Assembly: GCF_010682105.1 (NCBI RefSeq)
Contig: NZ_JAAGWH010000010.1
Location: 16,866 to 80,865, forward strand
DNA length: 64,000 nt
Reading direction: 5' to 3'
DNA from: Modestobacter muralis
Lineage (GTDB): Bacteria; Actinomycetota; Actinomycetes; Mycobacteriales; Geodermatophilaceae
Each line of letters begins with the position of its first letter. Position 1 is the stretch's first letter. The translations under genes and the position numbers were made by a program. The notes beneath the pieces are model-generated. The model saw only the letters and a program-made list of their open reading frames with translations. It did not search any database and was not told the DNA's origin. Positions 52,426-62,950 of the stretch are shown here, piece by piece.

Positions 52426-53466
52426 ATGCGCGTCAACGCCTACGCCGCCCCCGCCGCCGGCGAGCCCCTGGCCCCCACCACCGTCGAGCGCCGGGACGTC
52501 GGCCCGCGCGACGTGCTGATCGAGATCACGCACGCCGGCATCTGCCACTCCGACATCCACACCGTCAACGGCGACTGGGGCCCGCAGCCCTTCCCGGTCG
52601 TGCCCGGCCACGAGATCGTCGGCCTGGTGACCGAGGTCGGCACCGACGTCACCACCCACCGCGTCGGCGACCGGGTCGGCGTCGGCTGCATGGTCAACTC
52701 CTGCCGGGAGTGCACCAACTGCCTGGCCGGCGACGAGCAGTACTGCCTGCGCGGCATGGTCGGCACCTACGCCGCCGTCGACCGGGACGGCACCACGACC
52801 CAGGGCGGCTACTCCACCCACGTCGTGGTGGACGCCGACTTCGCCCTGGGGGTACCCGCGGGCATCGACTCCGCGGCCGCCGCGCCGCTGCTGTGCGCCG
52901 GCATCACGACCTACTCCCCGCTGCGCCACTGGGGTGCCGGCCCGGGGAAGCGGGTCGCCGTCGTGGGCCTGGGCGGGCTCGGCCACATGGCGGTCAAGCT
53001 GGCCTCGGCCATGGGTGCCGAGGTGACCGTGCTGTCCCAGTCCCTGAAGAAGCAGGAGGACGGTCTGCGGCTGGGCGCCGACGCGTACTTCGCCACCAGC
53101 GACCCGGACACCTTCGCCACCCTGACCGGCCGGTTCGACCTGATCGTCAACACCGTCAGCGCGCCGATCGACGTCGACGCCCACCTGTCGCTGTTGGCCG
53201 TCGGCGGCGCGCTGGTCAACGTCGGCGCCCCCGCTGAGCCGCTGGGCGTCAACGTCATGTCGCTGATCGGCGGCCGCCGCACCTTCGCCGGGTCGATGAT
53301 CGGTGGCCTCGCCGAGACCCAGGAGATGCTCGACTTCTGCGCGGAGCACGGCATCGGCGCCGAGGTCGAGGTCATCGAGGCGGCCCAGGTCAACGAGGCC
53401 TACGCGCGGGTGCTGGCCTCCGACGTCCGCTACCGGTTCGTCATCGACGTGGCCAGCCTGCGGTGA
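52426..53466 (+). CDS. Zinc-dependent alcohol dehydrogenase (cinnamyl-alcohol type)
   Basis: A 346-residue medium-chain dehydrogenase. Catalytic zinc ligands lie in GICHSDIH and PGHEIVG; the four structural-zinc cysteines are in [16 protein letters not shown]. The Rossmann motif is [15 protein letters not shown]. The order and the NGDWGP segment match the YahK/cinnamyl-alcohol group, which reduces many aldehydes with NADPH. ATG 52426 follows CCTGGAGACC. It is in an operon with the cupin and an MFS exporter, suggesting detoxification of a reactive carbonyl. Confidence 0.93.
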   Translation: MRVNAYAAPAAGEPLAPTTVERRDVGPRDVLIEITHAGICHSDIHTVNGDWGPQPFPVVPGHEIVGLVTEVGTDVTTHRVGDRVGVGCMVNSCRECTNCLAGDEQYCLRGMVGTYAAVDRDGTTTQGGYSTHVVVDADFALGVPAGIDSAAAAPLLCAGITTYSPLRHWGAGPGKRVAVVGLGGLGHMAVKLASAMGAEVTVLSQSLKKQEDGLRLGADAYFATSDPDTFATLTGRFDLIVNTVSAPIDVDAHLSLLAVGGALVNVGAPAEPLGVNVMSLIGGRRTFAGSMIGGLAETQEMLDFCAEHGIGAEVEVIEAAQVNEAYARVLASDVRYRFVIDVASLR

Positions 53467-54677
53467 CGGCGGCTCCGGCCACCGGCACGGCGACGGCGGC
53501 CCCGCCGGGGCGCATGCCGGTCGTGGTGTACGTGCTCGCCGTCGGCACGTTCCTGATGCTCACCACCGAGTTCGTCGTCGCCGGCCTGCTGCCGGAGATC
53601 GCCGGCGACCTGCAGGTGAGCGTGGCGCAGGCCGGGCTGCTGATCACCGTCTTCGCGGCCGGCATGATCGTCGGCTCGCCGGCGATGGCGCTGCTGACCC
53701 GCCGGCTGCCCGCCCGGGTGACGCTGGTGCTGGCCCTGGCGGTCTTCGCGGCCGGGCACGTCGTCGTCGCGCTGGGCGACAGCTTCCCGGTGCTGCTGGC
53801 CGCCCGGTTCGTCACCGCCTGGGCTGCCGGCGCCTTCTGGTCGGTCGCCTCCGTGGTCGCCACCCGCGCGGCCGGCCCGGGCGCCGGCGCCCGGGCACTC
53901 GGTCTGGTCGGCGCCGGCGGCATGCTGGCCAACGTCGCCGGCGTGCCGCTGGGCGCGTTCGCCGGGCAGCTGTCGGGCTGGCGCGGGCCGTTCTGGGCCC
54001 TCGCGGTCCTCGCCCTGGCCGCTGTGCCGCTCATCGTCCGCAGCGTGCCGCCCGAGGACGCCGACCGGCAGCCGGTGACCCTGCGGTCGGAGCTGGGCGC
54101 GCTGCGGTCGGGCCGGCTGTGGCTGGTGCTGGCGGCGTGTGCGACCACCACCGGCGGCGTGCTGTCGGTCTACTCCTACGTCTCCCCGCTGCTCACCGAC
54201 CGGGCGGGCGTGGCCGCGGGCTGGGTGCCGTTGGTGCTCGTCGGCTTCGGCGTCGGGTCGCTGGTCGGGACGGTCGTCGGCGGCCGGCTCGGCGACGACC
54301 ACCCGCACGCGACCACGATCGGGGTCGCGGCGGCGACCGCCGTCGTCCTGGTGGCGACCTGCCTGTTGTCCACCTCCGCCGTGCCGACGGTGCTGCTGCT
54401 GGTCCTGCTCGGGTTGCTGGGGCTCAGCGCCAACCCGGTGCTGTCCGCGCTGGCGGTCCGCTCCGCCGGGGTGGCGGCCACGCTGGGCGTCGCGCTGTCG
54501 GTGTCGGCCTACAACCTCGGGACGGCGGTCGGCTCGCTGGCCGCCGGCCGGGCCCTGGAGTCCGGGCTCGGCGCGGTCGGCCCGGCCGTGGTGGGCACGT
54601 GCGTCGCGGCGCTCACGCTGGTCCCGACGACCGTCCTCGCCCTGCGCAGCCGCCGCGAGGCGGTGACCGCGGGCTGA
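53463..54677 (+). CDS. MFS transporter (AraJ/DHA1 type)
   Basis: A 404-residue major-facilitator protein with twelve membrane segments. The DHA1-type start [20 protein letters not shown] and [17 protein letters not shown] (loop 2-3 region) are present, and the two halves are joined by [19 protein letters not shown]. The GTG start overlaps the dehydrogenase stop (GTGA). It is the last gene of the operon and probably exports a product or a toxic compound. Confidence 0.93.
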   Translation: MTAAPATGTATAAPPGRMPVVVYVLAVGTFLMLTTEFVVAGLLPEIAGDLQVSVAQAGLLITVFAAGMIVGSPAMALLTRRLPARVTLVLALAVFAAGHVVVALGDSFPVLLAARFVTAWAAGAFWSVASVVATRAAGPGAGARALGLVGAGGMLANVAGVPLGAFAGQLSGWRGPFWALAVLALAAVPLIVRSVPPEDADRQPVTLRSELGALRSGRLWLVLAACATTTGGVLSVYSYVSPLLTDRAGVAAGWVPLVLVGFGVGSLVGTVVGGRLGDDHPHATTIGVAAATAVVLVATCLLSTSAVPTVLLLVLLGLLGLSANPVLSALAVRSAGVAATLGVALSVSAYNLGTAVGSLAAGRALESGLGAVGPAVVGTCVAALTLVPTTVLALRSRREAVTAG

Positions 54678-54685
54678 CCCGTGGG

Positions 54686-55279
54686 TCAGGCGGCGGGGTC
54701 CTCGGGCAGCGGGAGGAGCAGGGCGTCCAGCGGCAGTCGCTCACGCGGCGCCACCTCCCGGGCGGCCAGCGCCTCGGGCAGCTCGGCCCCCGCGGCGTGG
54801 CGGCCCAGCGCGAGGACGACGAGCGGCTGCACCTGGTCAGGCAGGCCGAGCAGCGCGGCGACCCGGTCGCGGTCGAAGCCGCCGAGCTGGTGCAGCACCA
54901 GCCCCTCGTGCTGGGCCTGGACCGACAGGTGCGCCACGGCCTGGCCGGTGTCGTAGACCGCCCACGGGCGGGGCGCGCCGTCCGGGCCGGTGGTCTCGGC
55001 CGCCACCACGACCAGCGCGGACGCCGCGTGCGCCCACAGCTGGTTGCCGCGGGCCAGCGCGTCGCGCACGTCGTCGAAGGTGCGGGTGCCGCGGCGGGCC
55101 ACCGCGAAGCGCCACGGCTGGGTGTTGCTCGCACTCGGCGACCAGCGGGCGGCCTCGAGGACGGCGGTGAGCTGGTCCTGGGTGAGCTCGTGCGTGGCGT
55201 CCAGGCCCCGCGGGCTCCAGCGCTCGGCGAGCAGCGGGTGCAGCGGGACGGCGGTGACGGCGGTCTTGCGGACGGTCAT
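54686..55279 (-). CDS. Nitroreductase family protein
   Basis: A 197-residue FMN-dependent nitroreductase. The N-terminal LLAERWSPRGLDATHEL and the FMN-binding ARWSPSASNTQPWRFAVARR are typical; GLVLHQLGGFDRDRVAALL follows. It probably reduces nitro compounds, quinones or aldehydes with NAD(P)H. Its 3' end converges with the MFS gene, 8 bases between stops. The start ATG 55279 has no obvious ribosome binding site. Confidence 0.92.
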   Translation of the reverse strand: MTVRKTAVTAVPLHPLLAERWSPRGLDATHELTQDQLTAVLEAARWSPSASNTQPWRFAVARRGTRTFDDVRDALARGNQLWAHAASALVVVAAETTGPDGAPRPWAVYDTGQAVAHLSVQAQHEGLVLHQLGGFDRDRVAALLGLPDQVQPLVVLALGRHAAGAELPEALAAREVAPRERLPLDALLLPLPEDPAA

Positions 55280-55506
55280 GCCGGCGTCAACGCCGTCGCG
55301 GCACCGGGCATGTCGTGGCCTCGCTCACCGGCCGGGCCGAGGGGACGTGTCGTGGGCGTGTGCGGATCTGCAGACGCCGTGGCAACGGGCGCGCGACTGG
55401 ACTGGGCGACGTCCCCCGGTCATCGACGTCCCACCGGCCCCCCCGGTGGTGAGGAGCCCGCCATGCCGACCAGTCCTGTGCCGCCGAGTCCCGCGGCACG
55501 CAGCGG

Positions 55507-56577
55507 CTACGCGGCCAGCCAGGACAGCAGGCGCCCCCGCGACCAGCAGCGGCCGAGCACCGTGGCGTGCAGCCCGGTCCCGGTGGACACCGTCAGACCG
55601 ACGGTGCTGTGTCCCGACGCCGGGCGGTCGCCGAGCGTCGGGACGCCGGGTGCGACCCCGACCCCCTCGACGGAGACCCACGCGACCGTCCGGCCGGCCG
55701 CGACCTCCGCCAGGCGTCGCAGCAGCTCCCGGCGACGGGCCGGGGTGAGCCGGGAGAGCGCCCACGCCGTGAGGACGACGGGCAGCGCGCCTGCGGGTAC
55801 CCGGGCGACGGCCTCGGGCAGCAGCGCGAGCGGGTCCCCGCGCAGCAGCAGCGGGGGAGCGGCCGCCGCGACGTCGAGCGCGGACCGGAGCTGCGCGGCC
55901 TCGTGTAGGCGGTCCGGCGCCACGCAGGCGCGCAGCCAGCGGACGTCGTCGGGGTCCGTGGGGTCCAGTGGGTCGCGGTCGACGCCGACGCGGGTGACGA
56001 CCTCGGGCAGCGCCCGTGCCGGGACCCGGCCGGGCCCGACGACCGGGGTGGACAGCTGGACGGGGGAGGACGGATCGCCCAGCGACGGCCCGGGGTCGTA
56101 GCCGAGGCCGACCCGGTCCAGGTGCACGTCCAGGCCGGCGGGGGTGCCCAGGCCGACCAGCCCGACGGCCGGTGCACCGACCCGGGAAACGGCCTCGGCG
56201 ACGGCCGGGTGGAGGACCGCGCACCGCGCGAGGCCCATCGTGGCCGGGCTGCGGTGCGCGACGGTGGTGGCGACCGCGTCGGTCAGCTCCAGCAGCGTGG
56301 CGACCGCCGCGTCCGCGGTGGCGGCACCGTCGGCCGCGGCGTGGGCGGCGGCCAGTGCCGGTGCGCGGCCGGCGAGGGCCAGGTCGTGCAGCGCTGCCAG
56401 GAGGACGGCCGGGGAACGCCGGCGGGCGGGCAGCGCGGTCAGGGCGTGCAGCGCGGCGGGGGACGCGCTGAGGGCGAGTGCGGTGTGGCGGTCCAGCGGT
56501 GACGTGCTCGCCGCCTCGGCGTACCGCCGGAAGGTCCCGGCGAGCGCATCGGCGGGTCCGGTCGGGTGCGCGGTCAC
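55507..56577 (-). CDS. DUF2332 family protein
   Basis: A 356-residue cytoplasmic protein. The segment order FRRYAEAASTSPLDRHTALA, VGLVGLGTPAGLDVHLDRVG (with the aspartate of the central region), DPLDPTDPDDVRWLRACV, then LPVVLTAWALSRLTPARRRE and VAWVSVEGVGVAPG matches the DUF2332 family of actinobacteria. No function is known. GTG 56577 is the probable start. It lies between the nitroreductase and BldC-like genes, all on the minus strand. Confidence 0.88.
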   Translation of the reverse strand: MTAHPTGPADALAGTFRRYAEAASTSPLDRHTALALSASPAALHALTALPARRRSPAVLLAALHDLALAGRAPALAAAHAAADGAATADAAVATLLELTDAVATTVAHRSPATMGLARCAVLHPAVAEAVSRVGAPAVGLVGLGTPAGLDVHLDRVGLGYDPGPSLGDPSSPVQLSTPVVGPGRVPARALPEVVTRVGVDRDPLDPTDPDDVRWLRACVAPDRLHEAAQLRSALDVAAAAPPLLLRGDPLALLPEAVARVPAGALPVVLTAWALSRLTPARRRELLRRLAEVAAGRTVAWVSVEGVGVAPGVPTLGDRPASGHSTVGLTVSTGTGLHATVLGRCWSRGRLLSWLAA

Positions 56578-56659
56578 CCGGGCACCCTGGCACCACGGCC
56601 CCGTGTCCCGGGAACCGATCGGCGCGCCGTCCCGGTCGGGACGGCGGGTGGAGCTGGAG

Positions 56660-57019
56660 TCAGGCGGCGTCGGTGCGGGCGCCGTCGAGGTACTCGCGGA
56701 CGGCCGGCGCGGGGACCCGGAAGGAGCGGCCGACGCGGACGGCGGCCATCTCGCCGTTGTGCACGAGGCGGTAGACGGTCATCTTCGACACGCGCATGAT
56801 CGCCGCGACCTCGGCCACGGTCATGAACTGGACGGCCGGGCGCGGGGCGGGGCGCTCGGTCATCGGGCGGACGGGCTGCATCGGCGCGGGGCGCTGGCCG
56901 ACGGGGGCGAAGCCGGGCTGCATGCGGGCGCCGGGGACGGCGGGGCGCGGGGTCGGGACGCGGCCGTAGGTGGCCTGACGGGGGAGGGCGGTAGCGGGGG
57001 AGCGCTGGGCCAGGGTCAT
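56660..57019 (-). CDS. BldC-like helix-turn-helix (excisionase-type) protein
   Basis: A 119-residue DNA-binding protein. The C-terminal half is a MerR/BldC-type winged helix-turn-helix: FMTVAEVAAIMRVSKMTVYR, then LVHNGEMAAVRVGRSFRVPA. The N-terminal half is a proline/arginine/methionine-rich extension with three PxxxMQP-type repeats (GARMQPGFAPVGQRPAPMQP). BldC controls development in Streptomyces; here the target is unknown. ATG 57019 follows GAGAGGCACG. The gene is preceded by a long promoter region. Confidence 0.88.
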   Translation of the reverse strand: MTLAQRSPATALPRQATYGRVPTPRPAVPGARMQPGFAPVGQRPAPMQPVRPMTERPAPRPAVQFMTVAEVAAIMRVSKMTVYRLVHNGEMAAVRVGRSFRVPAPAVREYLDGARTDAA

Positions 57020-57429
57020 CGTCGTGCCTCTCGATGGCGGGTCTAGGGACGCGGGGCCAGTGGACTGACGACCCTGCGCTGCTGTGCTGGAACTGAGAGT
57101 AGGGGGCCATCGGAGGCCCCGTCTCTGTGGACGTGGACGAGACGGACTGGTCCGCTTCGGCACAAGTTGTCCGTGCGCGGGATGGGACCGGAGTGAACGT
57201 GCAGGTGACACGCTGGAAGACAGGTGCCGGTGGGGTCGGTGTGACACCGGCGGACCCGTGGGTCCACAGCAGCCGGGCCGGCGTCCCCTGTTGACGGCTC
57301 CCGGCGTGCGCTGCACCTCATGACGTCTAGTTCGTCCTACTAGGCTGGGGCCCGGCGTCTCCCGGACCGGCCGTGCGGCGGGTCCGGCAGCAGCCGGCGA
57401 CCGGTCCGTGCCCCGACGCGTGAACAGAG
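57020..57429. other. 410-bp intergenic region between BldC-like gene and ppsR
   Basis: A divergent promoter region. It holds hairpins GGGGCC/GGCCCC at 57103-57120 and GCCGGTG/CACCGGC at 57226-57251, and a probable promoter TACTAGGCT near 57338-57346 facing ppsR. On the minus strand TACTCT just upstream of the BldC-like gene (near 57096) could be its -10. I see no gene or known riboswitch. Confidence 0.55.
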
Positions 57430-58356
57430 GTGCAGGGTGCCCCTGACCCGACCCGCCCGACGACCTCCCCGGCCCGCCCGGTGACCGGCCCGCCAGCAGT
57501 GGGCCCCACCGACGTCGTCCCGGTGTTCTTCCTGTCCGACAGCACCGGGATCAGCGCCGAGACGATGGGCAACGCGCTGCTCATCCAGTTCCCCGACCTG
57601 CACTTCGACCGGACGCTCGTGCCGTTCATCGCCACCGTCGAGCAGGCCCGCGAGGTGGTCGCCCAGGTCGACGAGGCGATGGACGGCCCGGTACAGCCCC
57701 TGGTCTTCCTCACCGCCGCGGTCGAGGAGGTGCGGGCCGAGCTGCTGCGCACGCGGGCCCCGGTCATCGACTTCTTCGGCCTGCACATGGCCCGGGTGGA
57801 GGCCCAGCTCGGCGCGCCCGGGCTGCGTGAGGCCCGCCGGCTGCACGGGGTCGGTGACGTCCGGCGCTACAACGACCGGATGGCGGCCATCGAGTTCGCC
57901 ATCGAGCACGACGACGGGCTCAGCCCCCGTGGCCTGGAGCGCGCCGACGTCGTCCTGCTCGCGCCGTCGCGGTGCGGCAAGACCCCGACGGCGATGTACC
58001 TGGCCCTGCAGCACGGCCTGTTCGTCGCCAACTACCCGCTGGTCGAGGAGGACCTGGGCACCACCGACCTGCCCCGCCCGGTCCGCGAGCTGGCCGACCG
58101 GTGCTTCGGGCTGACCACCACGGTGGCCCGGCTCAGCCGGGTGCGCCAGGAGCGCCGCCCCGACTCCCGCTACTCCTCGGAGGAGCAGTGCCGCTCCGAG
58201 CTGCGCCGGGCGACGGCGATGTACGACACCCACGACCTGCCCACCGTCGACACCTCTGCGGCCTCCGTCGAGGAGATCGCCGCGGTGGTCGTCCAGACCC
58301 TGGCCCGGCGGCGCCGCCGCCCGGGCGCGCCCACGCCGTCCCGCCCCGCCCGATGA
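57430..58356 (+). CDS. ppsR: PEP synthase regulatory protein (bifunctional kinase/pyrophosphorylase, DUF299)
   Basis: A 308-residue member of the PDRP/PSRP family, which inactivates PEP synthase by ADP-dependent threonine phosphorylation and reactivates it by Pi-dependent dephosphorylation. The P-loop is [10 protein letters not shown] (178-187). [19 protein letters not shown] at the N terminus, the [16 protein letters not shown] middle region and [15 protein letters not shown] are family signatures. Because ppsA follows 16 bases later, it is PSRP (PEP synthase partner) rather than the PPDK partner. The start at GTG 57430 lacks a ribosome binding site; GTG 57481 is an alternative. Confidence 0.93.
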   Translation: MQGAPDPTRPTTSPARPVTGPPAVGPTDVVPVFFLSDSTGISAETMGNALLIQFPDLHFDRTLVPFIATVEQAREVVAQVDEAMDGPVQPLVFLTAAVEEVRAELLRTRAPVIDFFGLHMARVEAQLGAPGLREARRLHGVGDVRRYNDRMAAIEFAIEHDDGLSPRGLERADVVLLAPSRCGKTPTAMYLALQHGLFVANYPLVEEDLGTTDLPRPVRELADRCFGLTTTVARLSRVRQERRPDSRYSSEEQCRSELRRATAMYDTHDLPTVDTSAASVEEIAAVVVQTLARRRRRPGAPTPSRPAR

Positions 58357-58372
58357 GGAAGGACCACACCGC

Positions 58373-60793
58373 ATGAGCACCGAGACCGCACACGCAGACG
58401 TACGCGAGGACCCCGCAGGCGAGGACAACGTCCGGTGGTTCGCCGAGCTGGGGCTGGCCGACCTGGAGGTGGTGGGCGGCAAGAACTCCTCGCTCGGGGA
58501 GATGATCTCCCAGCTGGCCGACGCCGGGGTGCACGTCCCCGACGGGTTCGCCACCACCGCCTCGGCCTACCAGCGCTTCCTCGGCGACACCGGCCTCGCC
58601 GCCCGGATCGCCGACCGGCTGCGCACCCTGGACACCGACGACGTCCGCGCGCTGTCCGCCGCGGGTGCGGAGATCCGCCGGCTGGTGGTCGAGCAGCCCT
58701 TCCCGCCGTCGCTGGAGGCCGACGTCCGGGCCGCCTACGCACAGCTGGCCGGGGACGACGCCGACATGTCCTTCGCCGTCCGGTCCAGCGCCACCGCCGA
58801 GGACCTCCCGGACGCCTCCTTCGCCGGGCAGCAGGAGACCTTCCTCAACGTGCGCGGCATCGACGCGGTGCTGCAGGCGGTGCGGGAGGTCTACGCCTCG
58901 CTCTACAACGACCGGGCCATCGCCTACCGGGTGCACCACGGCTTCGACCACGAGGCGGTGTCGCTGTCGGCGGGCGTGCAGCGGATGGTGCGGTCGGACC
59001 TCGGGGCCTCGGGCGTGCTGTTCACCATGGACACCGAGTCCGGCTTCCGGGACGCCGTGTTCATCACCTCCGCCTACGGGCTGGGCGAGGGCGTCGTGCA
59101 GGGCGCGGTGAACCCCGACGAGTTCTACGTCTACAAGCCCGCGCTGGCCGCTGGCCGGCCGGCGGTGCTCAAGCGCGGGGTGGGGGAGAAGGCCACCAAG
59201 ATGGTCTACACCGAGCACGCCGAGGTGGGCCGGACGACGGAGTTCGTCGACGTCGACCCCGCGCAGCGCCGGCTGCTGTCCCTCACCGACGCCGAGGTCA
59301 CCGAGCTGGCCCGGCAGGCCGTGCGGATCGAGGAGCACTACGGCCGGCCGATGGACATCGAGTGGGGCAAGGACGGGCTCACCGGCGAGCTGTTCGTGCT
59401 GCAGGCCCGCCCGGAGACCGTGCAGTCCCGCTCCGGGAACGTCACCGAGCGGTACCGGCTCACCGGGACCGGTGAGGTGCTGGCCGAGGGGCGGGCGATC
59501 GGGCAGAAAATCGGCGCGGGTGCGGTGCGGGTGCTGTCCGACATCGACCAGATGGACTCCTTCGCCCCCGGTGACGTGCTGGTCGCGGACATGACCGACC
59601 CGGACTGGGAGCCGATCATGAAGCGGGCGTCGGCGATCGTCACCAACCGCGGCGGGCGCACCTGCCACGCGGCGATCATCGCCCGCGAGCTGGGCATCCC
59701 CGCCGTCGTCGGCACCGGGTCCGCGACCCGCTCGCTGCACGACGGCGACCCGGTCACCGTGTCCTGCGCCGAGGGCGACACCGGCCTGGTGTACGCCGGC
59801 GCGGTGGACTTCGAGGTCAGCGAGACCTCGCTGGAGGCCATGCCGGAGATCCCCACCAAGATCATGATGAACGTCGGGACGCCGGAGCAGGCCTTCGCCT
59901 TCTCCCGGCTGCCGCACGCCGGCGTCGGCCTGGCCCGGCTGGAGTTCGTCATCAACCGGCAGATCGGCATCCACCCCCGCGCCCTGCTGGAGCTGGACAC
60001 CCTCGACCCCGCGCTCAAGGCGCAGATCACCGAGCGGATCGTCGCCTACCCCTCGGCGCGGGACTTCTTCGTGTCCCGGGTCGCCGAGGGCATCTCGATG
60101 ATCGCCGCGGCGTTCGCGCCCGAGCCGGTGATCGTGCGGATGAGCGACTTCAAGTCCAACGAGTACGCCAACCTCCTCGGCGGGGAGGCCTACGAGCCGC
60201 ACGAGGAGAACCCGATGCTGGGGTACCGGGGGGCCTCCCGGTACCTGTCGGCCGACTTCGCCGAGTGCTTCGCCATGGAGTGCGAGGCGCTGCGGTACGT
60301 GCGCGACGAGATGGGCCTGACCAACGTGCAGATCATGATCCCGTTCGTCCGCACCGTCGCCGAGATCGAGGGCGTGGTCCGGCTGCTCGGCGAGCACGGC
60401 CTGCGGCGCGGGGAGAACGGCCTGAAGGTCGTGATGATGTGCGAGCTGCCCTCCAACGCGCTGCTGGCCGACGCCTTCCTCGACCACGTCGACGGGTTCT
60501 CCATCGGCTCCAACGACATGACCCAGCTCGTCCTCGGCCTGGACCGCGACTCCAGCCTGGTCGCCGGCAGCTTCGACGAGCGGGACCCCGCGGTCCTCGC
60601 CGTCCTGGAGATGGCGATCAGCGCCTGCCTGGCGCGGGGGAAGTACGTGGGCATCTGCGGCCAGGGGCCCAGCGACCACCCCGACCTCGCCGAGTGGCTG
60701 GTGGCGCGGGGGATCGGGTCGATGTCGCTGAACCCGGACACCGTCGTCGACACCTGGCTGCACCTGGCGCGCACCGCGGCGGCGGCCGGCTGA
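58373..60793 (+). CDS. ppsA: Phosphoenolpyruvate synthase
   Basis: An 806-residue PEP synthase, which makes PEP, AMP and Pi from pyruvate and ATP. The N-terminal ATP-grasp domain begins [20 protein letters not shown] and has [20 protein letters not shown]. The phosphohistidine is H432 in [20 protein letters not shown]. The C-terminal TIM barrel holds C762 in [19 protein letters not shown] 58373 follows GAGGAAGG. Its regulator ppsR is directly upstream and the PEP-using aroG directly downstream, so the group can raise PEP for gluconeogenesis and the shikimate pathway. Confidence 0.96.
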   Translation: MSTETAHADVREDPAGEDNVRWFAELGLADLEVVGGKNSSLGEMISQLADAGVHVPDGFATTASAYQRFLGDTGLAARIADRLRTLDTDDVRALSAAGAEIRRLVVEQPFPPSLEADVRAAYAQLAGDDADMSFAVRSSATAEDLPDASFAGQQETFLNVRGIDAVLQAVREVYASLYNDRAIAYRVHHGFDHEAVSLSAGVQRMVRSDLGASGVLFTMDTESGFRDAVFITSAYGLGEGVVQGAVNPDEFYVYKPALAAGRPAVLKRGVGEKATKMVYTEHAEVGRTTEFVDVDPAQRRLLSLTDAEVTELARQAVRIEEHYGRPMDIEWGKDGLTGELFVLQARPETVQSRSGNVTERYRLTGTGEVLAEGRAIGQKIGAGAVRVLSDIDQMDSFAPGDVLVADMTDPDWEPIMKRASAIVTNRGGRTCHAAIIARELGIPAVVGTGSATRSLHDGDPVTVSCAEGDTGLVYAGAVDFEVSETSLEAMPEIPTKIMMNVGTPEQAFAFSRLPHAGVGLARLEFVINRQIGIHPRALLELDTLDPALKAQITERIVAYPSARDFFVSRVAEGISMIAAAFAPEPVIVRMSDFKSNEYANLLGGEAYEPHEENPMLGYRGASRYLSADFAECFAMECEALRYVRDEMGLTNVQIMIPFVRTVAEIEGVVRLLGEHGLRRGENGLKVVMMCELPSNALLADAFLDHVDGFSIGSNDMTQLVLGLDRDSSLVAGSFDERDPAVLAVLEMAISACLARGKYVGICGQGPSDHPDLAEWLVARGIGSMSLNPDTVVDTWLHLARTAAAAG

Positions 60794-60797
60794 CCCG

Positions 60798-60839
60798 GGG
60801 TGCGCCCCGCGGACCCGGTCGCAGGTCCGCGGGGCGTAC
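60798..60839 (+). terminator. Hairpin between ppsA and aroG
   Basis: A 17-position stem with one G-T pair (60798-60814 with 60823-60839; core CGCCCCGCGGACC) lies 5 bases after the ppsA stop and 16 bases before the aroG ATG, next to the GGGAG ribosome binding site. It may terminate ppsA transcription or modulate aroG translation. Confidence 0.8.
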
Positions 60840-60854
60840 CGGGAGACTCGCCCC

Positions 60855-62087
60855 ATGGACCAGGCGCCGCCCCCCGCTGACCAGATCCTCACCGAGGCCA
60901 CCCGGATCGCCGACCACCTGCTGGACCTGCAGACGCGGGTGAACCAGCAGATCGACGCCACGCTGGCCGAGCTGCTGCCCGGCGTCGTGGCGCAGCTGGG
61001 CACCGGCGGGGTGGACGACGTGGACGACACCGACCTGGTCAACGCCCGGATCACCGGCCTGAGCGTCGTGGTCACCCCGGCCGCGGTCGCCACCGTCGTC
61101 CCGCTGCCGGCGGCCTCCACGGCGACCACCCGGGCCGCGCGGCGTGCCGTGGGCGACATCGTCCGCGGCACCGACGACCGGCTGACCGTGATCGCCGGCC
61201 CGTGCTCGATCCACGACCCGGCCGCCGCCGTGGAGTACGCCGGCTTCATCGCCGCGATGCGGGCGCGGCACGGGGCCGACCTGGAGGTCCTGATGCGGAC
61301 CTACACCGAGAAGCCGCGCACCGAGGTCGACTGGAAGGGCTTCGCCTACGACCCCTTCCTCGACGGCTCCAGCCGGATCAGCGTCGGCCTGGTCGCCACC
61401 CGCATGCTCATGCGCGCGATCACCGCCCTGGGCGTGCCGGTCGCGGCCGAGCCGCTGAACGCCCTCACCCCGCAGTACGTCAACGGGCTGGTCACCTACA
61501 ACGGCGTCGGGGCCCGCAACGTCACCGACCAGACCGCCCGCGAGAGGGCCTCGGGCTTCTCCTCGGTCATCGGCTTCAAGAACTCACCGGAGGGCAGCAT
61601 CGGCGCGGCCATCTCCGCCGTGCTCACCGCCCGGGCCCCGCACGAGTTCCTCGGCGTCGACGGCCACGGGGTGACCGCGCAGCTGTCGACCACCGGCAAC
61701 GACACCGCCCACGTGATCCTGCGCGGGGACAAGGACGGCCCCAACCACTCCGCCGCCCACGTCGCCGCCACGAAGCAGGCGCTGGCCGCGCGCGGCCTGC
61801 CCGAGGTGGTCGTCGTCGACGCCTCGCACGGCAACAGCCAGAAGGACCACCGCCGCCAGGCCGGCGTGGTCGCCGACCTGGCCGGCCAGATCGCCGGCGG
61901 TGAGCGGGCGCTGCGCGGCGTGATGATCGAGAGCAACCTCGTCGAGGGCCGGCAGGACCTCGACCAGGCGCACCCGGGATCGCTGGAGTACGGCAAGAGC
62001 GTCACCGACGCCTGCGTCGACCTCCCGACGACCGAGCGGCTGCTGGCCGAGCTGGCCGCGGCCGTGCGCGCCCGCCGGGAGGTCTGA
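60855..62087 (+). CDS. aroG: DAHP synthase, class I (AroG family), with N-terminal extension
   Basis: A 410-residue 3-deoxy-7-phosphoheptulonate synthase, the first enzyme of the shikimate pathway (PEP + erythrose 4-phosphate). The metal/PEP motif [13 protein letters not shown] (Cys117), the KPRT motif in [13 protein letters not shown], and [17 protein letters not shown] and [14 protein letters not shown] are intact. The domain fits the type I-alpha enzymes of Escherichia coli, but about 55 residues are added at the N terminus ([20 protein letters not shown], then acidic VDDVDDTD), predicted helical. Many actinobacteria use a type II enzyme, so this may be an accessory isozyme. ATG 60855 follows GGGAGACTCG. 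Confidence 0.94.
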   Translation: MDQAPPPADQILTEATRIADHLLDLQTRVNQQIDATLAELLPGVVAQLGTGGVDDVDDTDLVNARITGLSVVVTPAAVATVVPLPAASTATTRAARRAVGDIVRGTDDRLTVIAGPCSIHDPAAAVEYAGFIAAMRARHGADLEVLMRTYTEKPRTEVDWKGFAYDPFLDGSSRISVGLVATRMLMRAITALGVPVAAEPLNALTPQYVNGLVTYNGVGARNVTDQTARERASGFSSVIGFKNSPEGSIGAAISAVLTARAPHEFLGVDGHGVTAQLSTTGNDTAHVILRGDKDGPNHSAAHVAATKQALAARGLPEVVVVDASHGNSQKDHRRQAGVVADLAGQIAGGERALRGVMIESNLVEGRQDLDQAHPGSLEYGKSVTDACVDLPTTERLLAELAAAVRARREV

Positions 62088-62089
62088 GC

Positions 62090-62950
62090 TCAGGGGCGCT
62101 GTCGGCGCTGCTGCAGCCGGGCCGCGATCCGCGGGTACGAGGCCGGGAACAGCCGCACCAGCAGGTCGACGGCCTTCGCGTCGTTGCCGACCAGCACCCG
62201 GGGCCGCCCGGCCTCCACGCCGTCGACGACGATCCGGGCGGCCTGCTCGGCCGGCATCCGCAGCAGCTTCTCGTTGTAGAAGCGGGTGCGGGCCTCGTCC
62301 TCGGCGGTGACCTCGTCGCCCCGCGCCCGGGAGACCTCGAGCGCGGCGGTGGCGATGTTGGTGCGCACTCCGCCGGGGTGGACGACGGTCACCTGCACCG
62401 GGTGCCCGGCGAGCAGCATCTCCTGGCGCAGCGCCTCGGTGAACCCGCGGACGGCGAACTTGCTCGCGCTGTAGGCGTTGATCGAGCCCTGCGCCATGAA
62501 GCCGTTGAGGCTGGACACGTTGACCACGTGCCCGTCGCCGGAGGCGACCAGGTGGGGGAGGAACGCCTTGGTGCCGTGCAGCACGCCGAAGAGGTTCACG
62601 CCCCAGATGCGGTCGTAGTCGGCCCAGTCGCTGTCCAGCACGGTGGTGCCGCCGGCGACCCCGGCGTTGTTGTAGACCTGGTGCACGACGCCGAAGTGGC
62701 CGGCCACCGTCTCGGCGTAGGCGAGCACCGCGGCCCGGTCGGTGACGTCGAGGGTGGCGGTGTGCACCTCGGCCCCCAGTGCGCGGGCCCGGGCGGCGGT
62801 CTCGGCCAGCCCGGTCGCGCCGATGTCGGACAGCGCCAGCCGCGCGCCCCGGCGGGCCAGCTGCAGGGCCAGCTCGCGGCCGATGCCCGACCCGGCCCCG
62901 GTGACGACGGCGACCTTGCCGCGGACGCTGTTCTTCGGGGTCCTGCTCAT
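62090..62950 (-). CDS. Short-chain dehydrogenase/reductase
   Basis: A 286-residue classical SDR. Motifs: cofactor TGAGSGIGRELALQLA, YNNAGVAGG, catalytic Ser in NVSSLNGF and YSASK (YxxxK). The long C terminus with RVLVGNDAKAVDLLVRLFPA matches mycobacterial SDRs found with monooxygenase and hydrolase genes (SadH-type). ATG 62950 overlaps the stop of the hydrolase gene (ATGA). It converges on aroG with only 2 bases between the stops. Confidence 0.92.
   Translation of the reverse strand: MSRTPKNSVRGKVAVVTGAGSGIGRELALQLARRGARLALSDIGATGLAETAARARALGAEVHTATLDVTDRAAVLAYAETVAGHFGVVHQVYNNAGVAGGTTVLDSDWADYDRIWGVNLFGVLHGTKAFLPHLVASGDGHVVNVSSLNGFMAQGSINAYSASKFAVRGFTEALRQEMLLAGHPVQVTVVHPGGVRTNIATAALEVSRARGDEVTAEDEARTRFYNEKLLRMPAEQAARIVVDGVEAGRPRVLVGNDAKAVDLLVRLFPASYPRIAARLQQRRQRP

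Noticed and set aside
55280..55506. Small gene between nitroreductase and DUF2332 protein
   Set aside because: No frame has a plausible start and composition; it is probably a promoter region for the nitroreductase.
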